64,000 nt of DNA, from the NCBI RefSeq assembly GCF_029407905.1, contig NC_073634.1:22023501-22087500 (forward strand). Direction: 5' to 3'. Within the stretch, counting starts at the first letter, position 1. Each line of letters starts with the position of its first letter. The stretch comes from Bubalus kerabau (Eukaryota; Chordata; Mammalia; Artiodactyla; Bovidae). Both the position numbers and the translations under genes were made by a program. Below are positions 21,564 to 32,511 of the stretch, piece by piece. The notes below the pieces were generated by a model. The model saw nothing but the letters and a program-made list of their open reading frames with translations, had not been told where the DNA came from and did not search any database.

Positions 21564-22385
21564 ACACTCAGGTTAGTCATTCAAGATGGAAAAAGTTACT
21601 TCTCTTGTTTGACAACCCCTTTACATCTTTCACAGGTATATCACAGTGAAAAGTAAAGAAAAATGGAAACGAAGAGTATTCAACATATAGACCACCTAAG
21701 GATGTAATTAATCAGAAAACATAAGAACTGCAAAAGAAACAAATGATTTAACACAGGATCAGAAAATACCTTGTTAAAGTTTCACATGCAGCAAATACTG
21801 AAGGCATTACAAACCAAGAGTAAGACAAAGAATGGACAAGAATGAAAATTTCTTGAGAAAAGCTAAGCTAATTGCTAAGTTTATTCAAAAACAGGTTAAA
21901 AAAGAAAACATAGATGATGGAACAAAAGAATTGAAAAATCCATATGTTGACTCAAGAATTTAAGGAAATGTTGCTTGCTTGCCAAAAAAAGGAAAGGGTG
22001 GGTTGTTTCCATTTTGTCTCTATTATAAAAAAAAAAATCAAGAAACTTTTGAGTAACCAATATTTGCAATGTAGGGTTTATTAGTAAAAAATATTTAATT
22101 CTAGTTACTCATGTTTATTAGTAATGAATCTTCAGTTTTAATGATCAGATTAGAGTCTTGATCAGGCAGCACCTGATCAGGCTCTGCAGAAGCAGAGCTA
22201 CATCACCAAGAGAAGGAGCCTAGGTGACTGGCCATGGCCACTCTCTTACAAGGTTATCAGAATAACTGAATAGGAAAGACATCGCCAAGTGTGCATCTGG
22301 CTGTGTTCTGGGTAATCGAATCCTGACCTCGGCAATTAATGGAGCCACCTATTAGTTGTGGTTGTTTAGCTAACATGACAGTTCT
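21564..22385. other. Unassigned intergenic DNA
   Basis: AT-rich, with no recognisable repeat head or tail and no coding potential. Confidence 0.5.
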
Positions 22386-22606
22386 AGGGCCTTCCCAGAT
22401 GGCGCTGTGGTAAAGAATCCACCTGCCAATGCAGGAGATGTAAGAGACACAGCCTGGATCCCTGGGTCAGGAAGATCCCCTGGAGTAGGAGTTGCAACCC
22501 ACTCCAGTATTCTCGCCTGGAAAATTCCACGGACAGAGGAGCCTGGCGGGCTATACAGTCCATGGGGTCGCGAAGAGTCGGACACGACTGAAACAGCACA
22601 CGACAC
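22386..22606 (+). mobile_element. Bov-tA SINE
   Basis: tRNA-Glu-derived head (CTTCCCAGATGGCGCTGTGG, then GCCAATGCAGGAGATG) followed by the BovA monomer (CTCCAGTATTCTCGCCTGGA, GAAGAGTCGGACACGACTG). Confidence 0.9.
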
Positions 22607-23325
22607 GGCACGTGTCAGTCTTAACGCCTGAAAGCACCCCGTGAACAGTCTAAACTGCCTAAATTCTCTGCTTTGAAATAGTTACTTTTCTCATCTGAAG
22701 TTAAGCCCATGCAGAGCTGAATATACGGCATTTTATCTTCGGCGTCTGAGGCTGGCGCAGCCCTCTCTGTTAGCTCTTTTCTACCACTGTGAGAGCTCCC
22801 TGTCCTCACTATCTGTCTTAGGGTGGACCAAAGAATGAGGAGGGGAAGCTCTTCCTCCCACGAACGTGAGCGTGGCATGCTACTCCCATGCTACTCCCAT
22901 GAGCGTGGGTCTTAAAATTTCTAGAAGAATATTCTTGCCTCCTCTAGGACATTAAGAAAAAATATGAACAAAAGAACTGTAACAAAGAGGACATAATATA
23001 TTCTCTATATTTCCTCTCTTTCAGAAAATTGTGATCTTGGTTTTTCCACATCAACATTCATCTGTAACTTTCCCACAGGAAAGTTGGTCCTAACCTTGAT
23101 CAGTCAAGGTGACATTTTTGTGCACAGGCCGCACTGAGTATGGTACCTGTGTCGTTGGCGTCCTCGTGTGTATTCCAATACCTTTGTCTCCCAAAGCCTA
23201 TCTCACCCATATTTAATGAGCCCTTTATTCTGAATTCTTTGTCTCATTACTAACCAAGATCTCTCAGGCCTAAAAAGGTCTCAAAACTAATTCACTGTGG
23301 CAGAAAGCAGATGGGTGCCCAAGGC
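22607..23325. other. Unassigned intergenic DNA
   Basis: Slightly GC-richer than its surroundings near 22740-22910. A short direct duplication (ATGCTACTCCC, twice) occurs at about 22876-22898. No gene or repeat family recognised. Confidence 0.5.
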
Positions 23326-23329
23326 ATGG

Positions 23330-23962
23330 GATGGTTTGGGATAGGAGAATTAACTGCAGAAGGACAGGAGGAAAACTCCTGGAGTAATGGAAATACTCTA
23401 TAACTTAATCATCATGGTGACTATGTAGGTGTATACATTTATCAACAGTAAGCTTAAAACAAGTCCATTTTACTTCATGTAAATTACAACTCTGTAAATA
23501 TGTGTTAAGGTGTGGCTTAAAAATGGAAACAACCTAAATGTACATGGGCAGATGAATGGATAAGCAAAAACACATACACAATGGAATATTACTCAGTTTT
23601 AAAAAGGAACGTAGTCCTGACCCATGCTACAACATGGATGAACACTGACAACATTATACTAAGTGAAGCCAGACACAAAAGGATAAATACCATATGCACT
23701 TATATGAAGTACTTAGGAAGTCAAAATCATGAAGCTGAAAAGTAGAGTGGTGGTTGCTAGGCGCTGAGAGGTGGGGGAGATGGGGAGTTAGTCTTTCTCG
23801 GACACAGAGTTTCCATTTGGGATGATGAAGAAATTGTGGACAGTGGATGGACAGTGGGATGACTGCACATAATGTGAATGTACTTAATGCCACAGCATAC
23901 CTAAAAATGTTAAAATGATCATTTTTATGCTATGTACATTTAGCCACAATTTTTTCTAAAAA
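23330..23962 (+). mobile_element. Old L1 3' end
   Basis: Recognised by ATGGATAAGCAAAAACACAT, CAATGGAATATTACTCAG, CAACATGGATGAACACTGA, CTAAGTGAAGCCAGACACAA and TGGTGGTTGCTAGGC, in the canonical L1 order. Only remnants of ORF2 and the 3' UTR. No open frame. Confidence 0.85.
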
Positions 23963-24713
23963 GAGTGACCATATTGAATCAAATGTTAGAATTCCCCTAT
24001 ACAGATATGCCCTGTTTATTCAACATTTGATCTTGTTAAAGTGGATTCAAGTCATACACTTAAAATTAGTTCATCCACTGTATGGATTAATTGTTGATAG
24101 ACTGCTAACCTGTTAATTATCTGTTCTAGTCTACTTTTTTATTCAAATGGTAGTATTTTATACTGTAATTATATACACTGACTTCACTGGAAAGTAACGC
24201 AAGAATGATAAAACTGACTTTGTTGTCATTTGAAGATTTGAATTTGAGGGGCTAATTTTGAGGAGAAGAAATTCACTGGAGATGGAAATCTCTCTGATCC
24301 AACAAAGCAAAAAAAAAAAAAAAAAAAAACTAGGAAAGAGTAAAAGCTTCCTTCAAGAAAACAGACCAACTCCACTTCCTATTGAATTGGAGGGGAGGGA
24401 GCTAAAAAATAAAAATAAGAAAGCGCTATCAAGTGCAACAACAGACTGTCAGAAGGTGATGCTGGGGAAGAGAGACAGAACATTCATTCAGGGCACCATC
24501 CATAGCGGCTCTGCCAAGTATGTAGTAAGACATAGACGCAGACAATTCAGAGGAGTTTGCAACTAAAGAGAAAGAAACCAAGAGACTTAAATCACATTTA
24601 GATGAGATAAATGGATTCTGTAAATGATTATATTTTTTGTCTGATCCAGGTCACACATTTTATGTTCATCACGTGCATTATGTTCTATTTTCTGATATAC
24701 TTATTAATATAAA
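23963..24713. other. Unassigned DNA with an A21 run
   Basis: AT-rich DNA. A pure A-run lies at 24309-24329. The 102-codon frame at 24258-24566 includes the A-run as poly-Lys and is not a recognised protein. Confidence 0.55.
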
Positions 24714-24892
24714 TTAAGAACCCACCTGCCAATGCAGGAGACATAAAAGACATGCGTTCAATCCCTAGAGGAGGGCATGGCAACCCGCACCAGTATTCTT
24801 ACCTGGAGAATCCCATGGACAGAGGAGCCTGGCAGGCTACAGTCCATGGGTCACAAAGAGTCAGACATGACTAAAGTGACTTAGCACGAGAG
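24714..24892 (+). mobile_element. Bov-tA SINE, 5'-truncated
   Basis: Starts inside the tRNA-derived head (AACCCACCTGCCAATGCAGG) and runs to AAGAGTCAGACATGACTAAA. The middle has a small deletion relative to other copies. Confidence 0.88.
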
Positions 24893-25338
24893 TATTAGGA
24901 TGGGGAACCACAGAATCCAGAAATACTCCACAAAATTAGCTGGAGGAGTCCTCCAAAAGTTGACCAATGAGGGTATTATAAGAATGAGTATTAAAACTGG
25001 AGTGTCCTTCCCCTTTGAACTATTATTTTCTGTCTATGTTTTTCATTTTTTCCCTTCAAAATTTTGTTTCCAGAGATGCTGACATTTCTTTTGCTACCTT
25101 TAGAGAAGGGAAATTTCATTGTGAATAGGATCCAGATGGGGTCAGACTAAGAGTGGAGAGTTCTGTTTACATATAACGTTTTAATTTTTTTTTAAGTTTA
25201 ACAGGGTTCTTCTTTTTCCGTTTTCTTTTTAAAGAGTAGTCAAAATGTCTTGACGTCTAAGGAGCTTCACAAATGCTAGGGCATCAAAACGGTCTCATCA
25301 AAATGTTATGGGTCTAAATATTAATAAATAAACCACCT
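24893..25338. other. Unassigned intergenic DNA
   Basis: AT-rich with T-runs. No repeat family or gene recognised. Confidence 0.5.
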
Positions 25339-25348
25339 AAGTCAAATG

Positions 25349-25678
25349 TGCAAGGAGATCCAACCCGTCCATTCTGAAAGAGATCAGCCCTGGGATTTCT
25401 TTGGAAGGAATGATGCTAAAGCTGAAACTCCAGTACTTTGGCCACCTCATGCGAAGAGTTGACTCATTGGAAAAGACTCTGATGCTGGGAGGGCTTGGGG
25501 GCAGGAGGAGAAGGGGACGACAGAGGATGAGATGGCTGGATGGCATCACTGGCTCGATGGACATGAGTCTGAGTGAACTCTGGGAGTTGGTGATGGACAG
25601 GGAGGCCTGGCGTTCTGGGATTCATGGGGTCGCAGAGTCGGACACAACTGAGTGACTGAACTGAACTGAACTGAACTG
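25349..25678 (+). mobile_element. BovB 3' end with 10-base duplication
   Basis: 330 bases from GCAAGGAGATCCAACCCGTC to a fourfold CTGAA pentamer tail. The frame reads GHLMRRVDSLEKTLMLGGLG. Flanked by AAGTCAAATG (25339-25348 and 25679-25688). Confidence 0.95.
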
Positions 25679-25688
25679 AAGTCAAATG

Positions 25689-25881
25689 GGGTGGCTTAGA
25701 TGATAAAACGTTTGCCTGCAATGAGGGAAACCTGTGTTCGACCCCTGGGTTGGGAAGATAACCTGGAGAAGGCAATGGCAACCCACTCCAGTTCTCTTGC
25801 CTGGAAAATCCCATGGACGGAGGAGCTTGGTAGGCTACAGTCCACGGGGTTGCAGAGTTGGACACGACTGAGCGACTTCAC
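25689..25881 (+). mobile_element. Bov-tA SINE at the same target site as the preceding BovB
   Basis: Head GGTGGCTTAGATGATAAAAC, B box GTTCGACCCC, then a BovA monomer to GGACACGACTGAGCGACTTC. Its left flank is the AAGTCAAATG copy also used by the adjacent BovB, and its right flank AAGTCAGAT (about 25883-25891) is one substitution away. Confidence 0.88.
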
Positions 25882-25948
25882 TAAGTCAGATAGGGCTGGG
25901 GTCTGCAAAAGCAAAGCAGTCTATTAAGATCATTGTTTACATAATTTT

Positions 25949-26156
25949 GACTTCCCTGGTGGCTCAGATGGTAAAGCGTCTGTTTATAATGCAGGAGACC
26001 CGGGTTCAATCCCTGGGTTGGGAAGATCCCCTGGAGAAAGAAATGGCAATCCACTCCAGGACTATTGCCTGGAAAATCCCATGGACAGAGGAGCCTGGTA
26101 GGCTACAGCCCATGGGGTCGCAAAGAGTCGGACACTACTGAGCGACTTCACTTCAC
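25949..26156 (+). mobile_element. Full-length Bov-tA SINE with perfect 12-base duplication
   Basis: Head GACTTCCCTGGTGGCTCAGA with A/B boxes of tRNA-Glu type (GGGTTCAATCCC), a BovA monomer, and tail CACTTCAC. Flanked by TTTACATAATTT (25936-25947 and 26157-26168). The best-preserved SINE in the window. Confidence 0.95.
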
Positions 26157-26168
26157 TTTACATAATTT

Positions 26169-26589
26169 AAGCAAATACACACATAATTGCACAATTTTTT
26201 TGCTTGATTTGACTACAGTAGACACAGATTGAGCTAATTGTTTCTAATATGGTATAAGACACTTGAGATTTGGCATATTGGGAATTCTGTGTTGTTTTTT
26301 TAAAGAAAGAAAGGTTATTTTTATTCCACATTGTAGAGAGAGAGTAGCTTTGTTATTGTGAAGGACTGATTAGCCCTTTGGAAGACTGAATGAGCATATA
26401 CCCTGAATGTTCCAAGTCACACCAGACTGGGCATCATCCCCACTCTGGAACTGGGCATCATCCTCACTCCGGAACTCCAGGCACTGTGGCTGTCTAAAGT
26501 CAACAGGTGAGTGCATTGGAGAGGACAGGCACGCTCAGGGCTGTGTCTACCCAGAGGGACCAGCTAAGCCCAACCTCAGCCTTCTCCTC
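26169..26589. other. Unassigned DNA with a small tandem duplication
   Basis: No gene recognised. A roughly 24-base unit (GGGCATCATCC(C/T)CACTC(T/C)GGA) is repeated twice at about 26429-26478. Confidence 0.6.
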
Positions 26590-26634
26590 ATGTCATGGAA
26601 TGAATTGTGTTTCCCCTAAATTCACATTGAGGGG

Positions 26635-26815
26635 TTTCCCTGGTGTTCCTGTGGCTAAGACTCCACATTCCCAATGTAGGGGACTCAGGTTCAATCCCTG
26701 GTCAGAGAACTAGATCCCACAGGCCACAACTAAGAGTTCACAAGCTGAGCCAAAGATACCCGCACGTGCAACCAAGACCCTGCACAGCCTAAATAAATGA
26801 ATAAATACGTTGTTT
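26635..26815 (+). mobile_element. CHR-type SINE inside the LTR
   Basis: Head GTTTCCCTGGTGTTCCTGTG, GGTTCAATCCCTGGTCAGAG, tail CCTAAATAAATGAATAAATA. The LTR motif is repeated, diverged, at both sides (ATTCACATTGA and ATTCATGTTGA), consistent with a target duplication. Confidence 0.85.
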
Positions 26816-26865
26816 AAAGATTCATGTTGAAGTCTCAACCCCTAGGACCTCAGAATGTTTTGGCA

Positions 26866-27370
26866 CAGACTGTCCCCAACTTACCACAGTTCCACTTAGC
26901 ATCTTTGGACTTTACAATGGCACACAAGCAATACACATTCAGTCAAAACCACAGTTCAGATTTTGAATTTTGATCTTTTCCTGAGCTAGTGATATGTGGT
27001 CTGACACTCTCTCATGATGCTGGCCGGGGCAGTGGGCTGCAGCTGCCGGTCAGCCATGTGATCACAAGGGTGAAAAATCAGTACATTTATGACCATCCTG
27101 GATCCACACAACCACAACCATTCTATATTTTACTTTCAGTACAGTATTCAATGAATTACACGAGATATTTAACATTTCATTATTAAATAGACTTTGCATT
27201 AGATGGTTTTGCCCAACTGCAGGCTAATGTATTTATAAATGATCTGAACATCTTTAAGGTTAAAGCTAATAATGTTTGGTAGGTTAGGTGAATTAAATGC
27301 ATCTTATAATTAATATTTCAACTTATAATGGGCTTATCAGAACAGAACCCCCTTGTAAGTCAAGTTAGCA
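26866..27370. mobile_element. Tigger/MER-type DNA transposon relic inside the LTR
   Basis: Starts CTGTCCCCAACTTACCACAG, includes CAGTACAGTATTCAATGAAT and TTGCCCAACTGCAGGCTAAT, and ends near CCCCCTTGTAAGTCAAG, which loosely complements its start. This order resembles non-autonomous Tigger-like elements of placental mammals. Subfamily not assigned; no transposase frame. Confidence 0.6.
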
Positions 27371-27690
27371 ATGTATTTGAAAATAAGATCTTTAAAGAGG
27401 TGATTAAGTTAAAATGAGGTAGCTGGAGTAGGACCGCAATCCCATATGACTGGTGTCCTTGCAAGAAGAAGAAGAGATACACAGAGTACACAGTGAAAGC
27501 CGATGTAAAGACACAGCAAGATGGCAGACATCTGCAAGCCAAGGAGAGAGGCTCAGAAGAAGCCACCCTGCTGACACCTTGATCTTTGACTTCTAGCCTC
27601 CAAAACTGTGAGGAGATAAATTTCTGTTGTATAAGCCACCCAATCCTTGGTCTTTTCTTATGGTAACCCTACCAAACAAATACAACTCCC

Positions 27691-28898
27691 CAGGTCACAT
27701 CAGTGGTTTCTGGGAGTCCCTGTGGGGTACCCCACTTGAGCTCAGTACTGAAATGATTCTGTTCCTACTTCCAAGTATTGGTCTCTCCTAGAAATAACAG
27801 TAACAGAATGTTAAATGGGTGACTTACTAATAAAGAGCGGAGCCACACCTTTCCCCATTTCCCATTATCCATCCAGAGGAGAGAAGACTAAAAAGTCTAA
27901 GAGATGAGAGTCATTAAGATGCAGAGCTGCCAGCCATCTAGTTAGGATGCTCCCCATTCAAGCCAAATGAGAGTGCTGCCCAAGAACCACAGAGTGGTTG
28001 CACTAAGGGTGAACAGCATCTTTCTCTCCAGCAAGATGGTTACTGAGATTCGGGATCCAGACTCCAGTGCTCCCATGGGCCCAGAGTGGGGCATCATGAG
28101 TTCTTGGGAGGAAACTTATAAACTAGAGATTGCTCTTTCCTGGAGAATTCTTTGGCAGGAGGCTGGAGGAGCTGCCCATGATGACAGGGCAAGTGAGGGG
28201 AAGGAGGAGAGGGAGCAGCCACATGAATATTGTTTGTTGGGCAAAGGTTAGGATTTCCTCCTCTGGGCCAAGTGGACACCCAAGAAGGTAGCTAGACTCA
28301 AGTCACCTTGCACAGTCACCCCAAATATGAGCAGGGTTAAGGAGACTCGAGCAGGGTTAATGAGACTCTAGCAGGAGCCCTCAACCTGCAAAGACAGGAG
28401 AATGCAGAGCAAAAAGGGCTATGATAGAGACAGAGTGGAAGGACAAGCCAAAGCCTTTCCCTGCTGGCTCCCGGGTCAGCCCTGAGTAGGGGAAGGTGGA
28501 CATTTTGACGTGAGTATATGATGAAAATGGTTATTTACATTGAATCATATTTTTTCTACTTGAAAATGAGACTGTTCTGATTTATGAAAGTGATGGAAAA
28601 TCTACAGATCTGATCAAGATGCCTGTTAGAGGTGGGGAGGAGAAATTGGACAGAGCATGTTGGACAAAGACTGAGATGGGAGAAGAAAGAGAGACTTTTC
28701 CTCGTTGTATTCTATCAAATTCAACCCATACCTTATTTTAGCACATGTCATTCAACAACTTTAGCTCTAACCACCTTGGACAGACACCATGCCACCCACT
28801 GTATTCTCATCTCTCTGAGCTGGTCCCTAATCCCTGTAGCCAATACACAAAGCCCTCCCATTGTCTTTCAGAAACAATGTCCCAATAAATGGTAACTT
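27691..28898. other. Unassigned intergenic DNA
   Basis: A roughly 23-base unit is tandemly repeated at about 28330-28375 (GAGCAGGGTTAAGGAGACTC, then a variant). The frames at 27967-28251 and 28632-28895 show no recognisable domain. Confidence 0.5.
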
Positions 28899-29108
28899 CA
28901 GTTCAGTCAGTTCAGTTCAGTCGCTCAGTCATGTCCGACTCTTTGCGACCCCATGAATCGCAGCATGCCAGGCCTCCCTGTCCATCACCAACTCCTGGAG
29001 TTCACTCAGACTCACGTCCATCGAGTCAGTGATGCCATCCAGCCATCTCATTCTCTGTCGTCCCCTTCTCCTCCTGCCCCCAATCCCTCCCAGCATCAGA
29101 GTCTAATA
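28899..29108 (-). mobile_element. Short BovB 3' end
   Basis: Antisense: CAGTTCAG pentamer tail complement, CTCAGTCATGTCCGACTCTT, CCCAATCCCTCCCAGCATC. Flanked by GTAACTT (28892-28898 and 29109-29115), allowing a slight difference at the outer edge. Confidence 0.9.
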
Positions 29109-29115
29109 GTAACTT

Positions 29116-29984
29116 ACATTAACACAAATGCTTGAGGAGTTTGCTAACCCAGTACAGTCTAACTCAATTTCCACTGAGATCACCTGGCACCACTCTGTGG
29201 GTAATTAATCTATATTTAAGCCACCAAATAAAGACAATACCATGTGGAAACAGGATGAAGTACAGATGGGAGCCACCTAAGTGAAAAGTCCTCCAAAATT
29301 CCAAGCTGCAGTCAGGATGCCATGCAGTTGCTTAAAGAGGTCACAGATCAGGGGAAAATCTACTAAATCTCTGGTCCCATCATAAAAAAATGATGGATGG
29401 GAGGCATTAACTACTGAAAATCACAGAGGACCAAAGACACTAATTCTGTGGAATAAACGAAGTTTCCAAGAAAATGCAATGCAGGTGAAAATGACAAGGT
29501 TACCTTTTGCTGTGAGATATTCTGACTTAGCTCAGCACATGCATCCATCATCCTTACCTCAAAGTTTAGAGTGTTAGTAGTTGACAAGTAAGGACCCTTT
29601 CTCCTTTGCTGAATATCTGGTTTAATGCCCATATATCATAATATTTGTCAAAAACTTACTACTTGTTTCCTCTCCTTGGTTATTCGAGTTTGCTTTGTCA
29701 CAAGCCTCAACTTCCCTTCAAACAGAGTTGCCTGTGTACAGATTCATGGAAAAAGTTCATAGAAATGAAAAAATAGTATGTCAGAAGATTCTAAAACCTC
29801 TCACTCCTCAGAAGACTTCACAAACTGGGTAAAGAGAGCCAAAATTTAAGAAACCATTTTCTTTGTCATTCGCACCTGAGAAATGTTTTAGGCGACAAGA
29901 GTACTGAAAATCTCTCTCCAGTTCTCCCAGGGAAATGTCTAGAGTCACAGTTGCACATGAACAGATCCTTGTATTTGAACAAGT
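29116..29984. other. Unassigned intergenic DNA
   Basis: No repeat family or coding piece recognised. Confidence 0.5.
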
Positions 29985-29993
29985 AGAGACTAT

Positions 29994-30127
29994 GATATAT
30001 GTGCTGTACTTAGTCGCTCAGTCATGTCCAACTCTTTGATACCCCATGGACTGTACCCCGCCAGGCTACTCTGTCAATGGGGATTCTCCAGGCAAGAATA
30101 CTAGAATGGTTTGCCATGTCCTTCTCC
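29994..30127 (-). mobile_element. Bov-A monomer with 9-base duplication
   Basis: Antisense: TTAGTCGCTCAGTCATGTCC to GGTTTGCCATGTCCTTCTCC, with no tRNA head. Flanked by AGAGACTAT (29985-29993 and 30128-30136). Confidence 0.88.
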
Positions 30128-30136
30128 AGAGACTAT

Positions 30137-31540
30137 CAGTTCAGTTCAGTTCAGTCGCTCAGTCGTGTCCGACTCTGCGACCCCATGAATCGCAGCATGC
30201 CAGGCTTCCCTGTCCATTACCAACTCCCAGAGTTCACTCAGACTCACGTCCATCGAGTCAGTGATGCCATCCAGCCATCTCATCCTCTGTCGTCCCCTTC
30301 TCCTCTGGCCCCCAATCCCTCCCAGCATCAGAGTCTTTTCCAAGGAGTCAACTCTTCACATGAGGTAGCCAAAGTACTGGAGTTTCAGCTTTAGCATCAT
30401 TCCTTCCAAAGAAATCCCAGGGCTGATCTCCTTCAGAATGGATTGGTTGGATCTCCTTGCAGTCCAAGGGACTCCCAAGAGTCTTCTCCAACACCACAGT
30501 TCAAAAGCATCAATTCTTTGGCGCTCAGCTTTCTTCACAGTCCAACTCTCACATCCATACATGACCACTGGAAAAACCATAGCCTTGACTAGACGAACCT
30601 TTGTTGGCAAAGTAATGTCTCTGCTTTTGAACATGCTATCTAGGTTGGTCATAACTTTGCTTCCAAGGAGCAAGTGTCTTTTAATTTCATGGCTACAGTC
30701 ACCATCTGCAGTCTTTTTGGAGCCCAGAAAAATAAAGTCTGACACTGTTTCCACTGTTTCCCCATCTATTTCCCATGAAGTGATGGGACCAGATGCCATG
30801 ATCTTTGTTTTCTGAATGTTGAGCTTTAAGCCAACTTTTTCACTCTCCACTTTCACTTTCATCAAGAGGCTTTTGAGTTCCTCTTCACTTTCTGCCATGA
30901 GTGTCATCTGCATATCTGAGGTTATTGATATTTCTCCCAGCAATCTTGATTCCAGCTTGTGTTTCTTCCAGCCCAGCATTTCTCATGATGTACTCTGCAT
31001 ATAAGTTAAATAAGCAGGGTGACAATATACAGCCTTGATGTACTCCTTTTCCTACTTGGAACCAGTCTGTTGTTCCATGTCCAGTTCTAACTGTTGCTTC
31101 CTGACCTGCATATAGATTTCTCAAGAGGCAGATCAGGTGGTCTGGTATTCTCACCTCTTTCAGAATTTTCCACAGTTTATTGTGATCCACACAGTCAAAG
31201 GCTTTGGCATAGTCAATAAAGCAGAAATAGATGTTTCTCTGGAACTCTCTTGCTTTTTCCATGATCCAGCGGATGTTGGCAATTGGATCTCTGGTTCCTC
31301 TGCCTTTTCTAAAACCAGCTTGAACATCTGGAAGTTCACAGTTCACATATTGCTGAAGCCTGGTTTGGAGAATTTTGAGCATTACTTTACTAGCGTGTGA
31401 GATGAGTGCAATTGTGCAGCAGTTTGAGCATTCTTTGGCATTGCCTTTCTTTGGGATTGGAGTGAAAACTGACCTTTTCCAGTCCTATGGCCACTGCTGA
31501 GTTTTCCAAATTTCCTGGCATATTAAGTGCAGCACTTTAA
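30137..31540 (-). mobile_element. BovB LINE 3' portion
   Basis: About 1.4 kb antisense. The 207-codon minus frame at 30356-30979 carries the segment after the catalytic box (IQKTKIMASGPITSWEIDGE, RRIDAFELWCWRRL-like). The 165-codon frame at 30885-31382 contains CFIDYAKAFDCVDHNKLW, GVHQGCILSPCLFNLYAEY and NNLRYADDT. A frameshift between the two, near 30900, destroys the ORF just after YADD. The 3' end directly abuts the right duplication of the neighbouring Bov-A. Confidence 0.93.
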
Positions 31541-32176
31541 GCCACTATTATTATGGGAAGTGTCCTACCTAAGAATTTCTTTCTAGGAATTGCTTTGAAG
31601 ATTGTTTCTATAGTTTTTCTCCATTTAAAAATTGGTGTAAAAATAATCTCCCAGAAACAAAGGGTGACACAGCCAAAAGCTTCACATTAATACTTCCTGA
31701 AGCAGGTAATGGTTTTATATGTATTTACTAATAAATGTTGAATGATGCAGGAAGTAGAGATCCATTCACAGTATCTAATAAAATAAACAATATTTAGTTC
31801 TTTGAAATTAAATTCTTTTATTGAAGATCAGCTATGAGATATGGCACTTATACCTTCTAAAAATGTCAGCAGAGCAAAGAAGGACGACCAGATTACTAAT
31901 TTTTCCTACATATTTAATTTGAAAATAATGGTAGTTATACAGGTATCAAGCTAATTTTGAAAAAAGAAACATACTTGTTATTGGTTTCATAGAATCATAA
32001 TATTTTCCTTTATCTCCTTGAATTTTTAATTAGGCTTTGAAGTTCTTTGAATGGTAAAAAGTACTTTCTTGTGGTTGGTGATTGTATTATTATATGCCTT
32101 ATTTTGACAATTTAAACATATCCGGTTTTAAAATAAATAGTGAGTGAGACACACCACTAGATGTGGTTAATGATTA
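31541..32176. other. AT-rich unassigned DNA
   Basis: No recognisable repeat or gene. Confidence 0.5.
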
Positions 32177-32430
32177 TGATTTTTTTTTTTTTTGGCTGTA
32201 CTGTGTTTTTGCTGCTCTTTGCAGAGTTTCTTTCCTTTCAGCAAGTGGGGGCCACTCCCTAGTAGAGGTGTGTGGGCTTCTCATTGGGGTGGCGTCTCTT
32301 GTTGCAGAGCACAGGTTCTAGAGCTATAGGAGTTGTGGTGCACAAGCCCAGCTGCCCCAGGACATGTGGAATCTTCCCGGACAGGGATTAAACCTGTGTG
32401 CTCTGCACTGGACCACCACAGAAGTCCAGG
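32177..32430 (-). mobile_element. CHR-2 SINE
   Basis: Starts with a T-run (tail complement) and TTGGCTGTACTGTG, passes CTCTTGTTGCAGAGCACAGG and GTGGAATCTTCCCGGACAGG, and ends CTGGACCACCACAGAAGTCC. Confidence 0.88.
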
Positions 32431-32511
32431 TGTATGACTTTTAAGTCCCCATATTCCCTCATTCAGCTCAACTACGGCCTTCAGTTATTATTCCTTACCC
32501 AAAGCCCCTGT

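Larger units (their letters stand above)
26590..27690 (+). mobile_element. MLT1-type (ERVL-MaLR) solo LTR with two insertions
   Basis: LTR pieces in order: GGAATGAATTGTGTTTCCCC, GTCTCAACCCCTAGGACCTC, AATAAGATCTTTAAAGAGG, ATGACTGGTGTCCTTGC, CAGCAAGATGGCAGACATC, and the polyadenylation region ATAAATTTCTGTTGTATAAG. It is a non-coding LTR only. A CHR SINE (about 26635-26815) and a DNA-transposon-like segment (about 26866-27370) interrupt it. Old and diverged. Confidence 0.8.

Noticed and set aside
25949..26156. tRNA-like A and B boxes
   Set aside because: They belong to the Bov-tA SINE head, derived from tRNA-Glu; the cloverleaf is not complete, so this is not a tRNA gene.
30356..31382. Candidate active BovB reverse transcriptase
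   Set aside because: All copies are 5'-truncated (no endonuclease) and frameshifted. No copy in the window could encode a complete protein.
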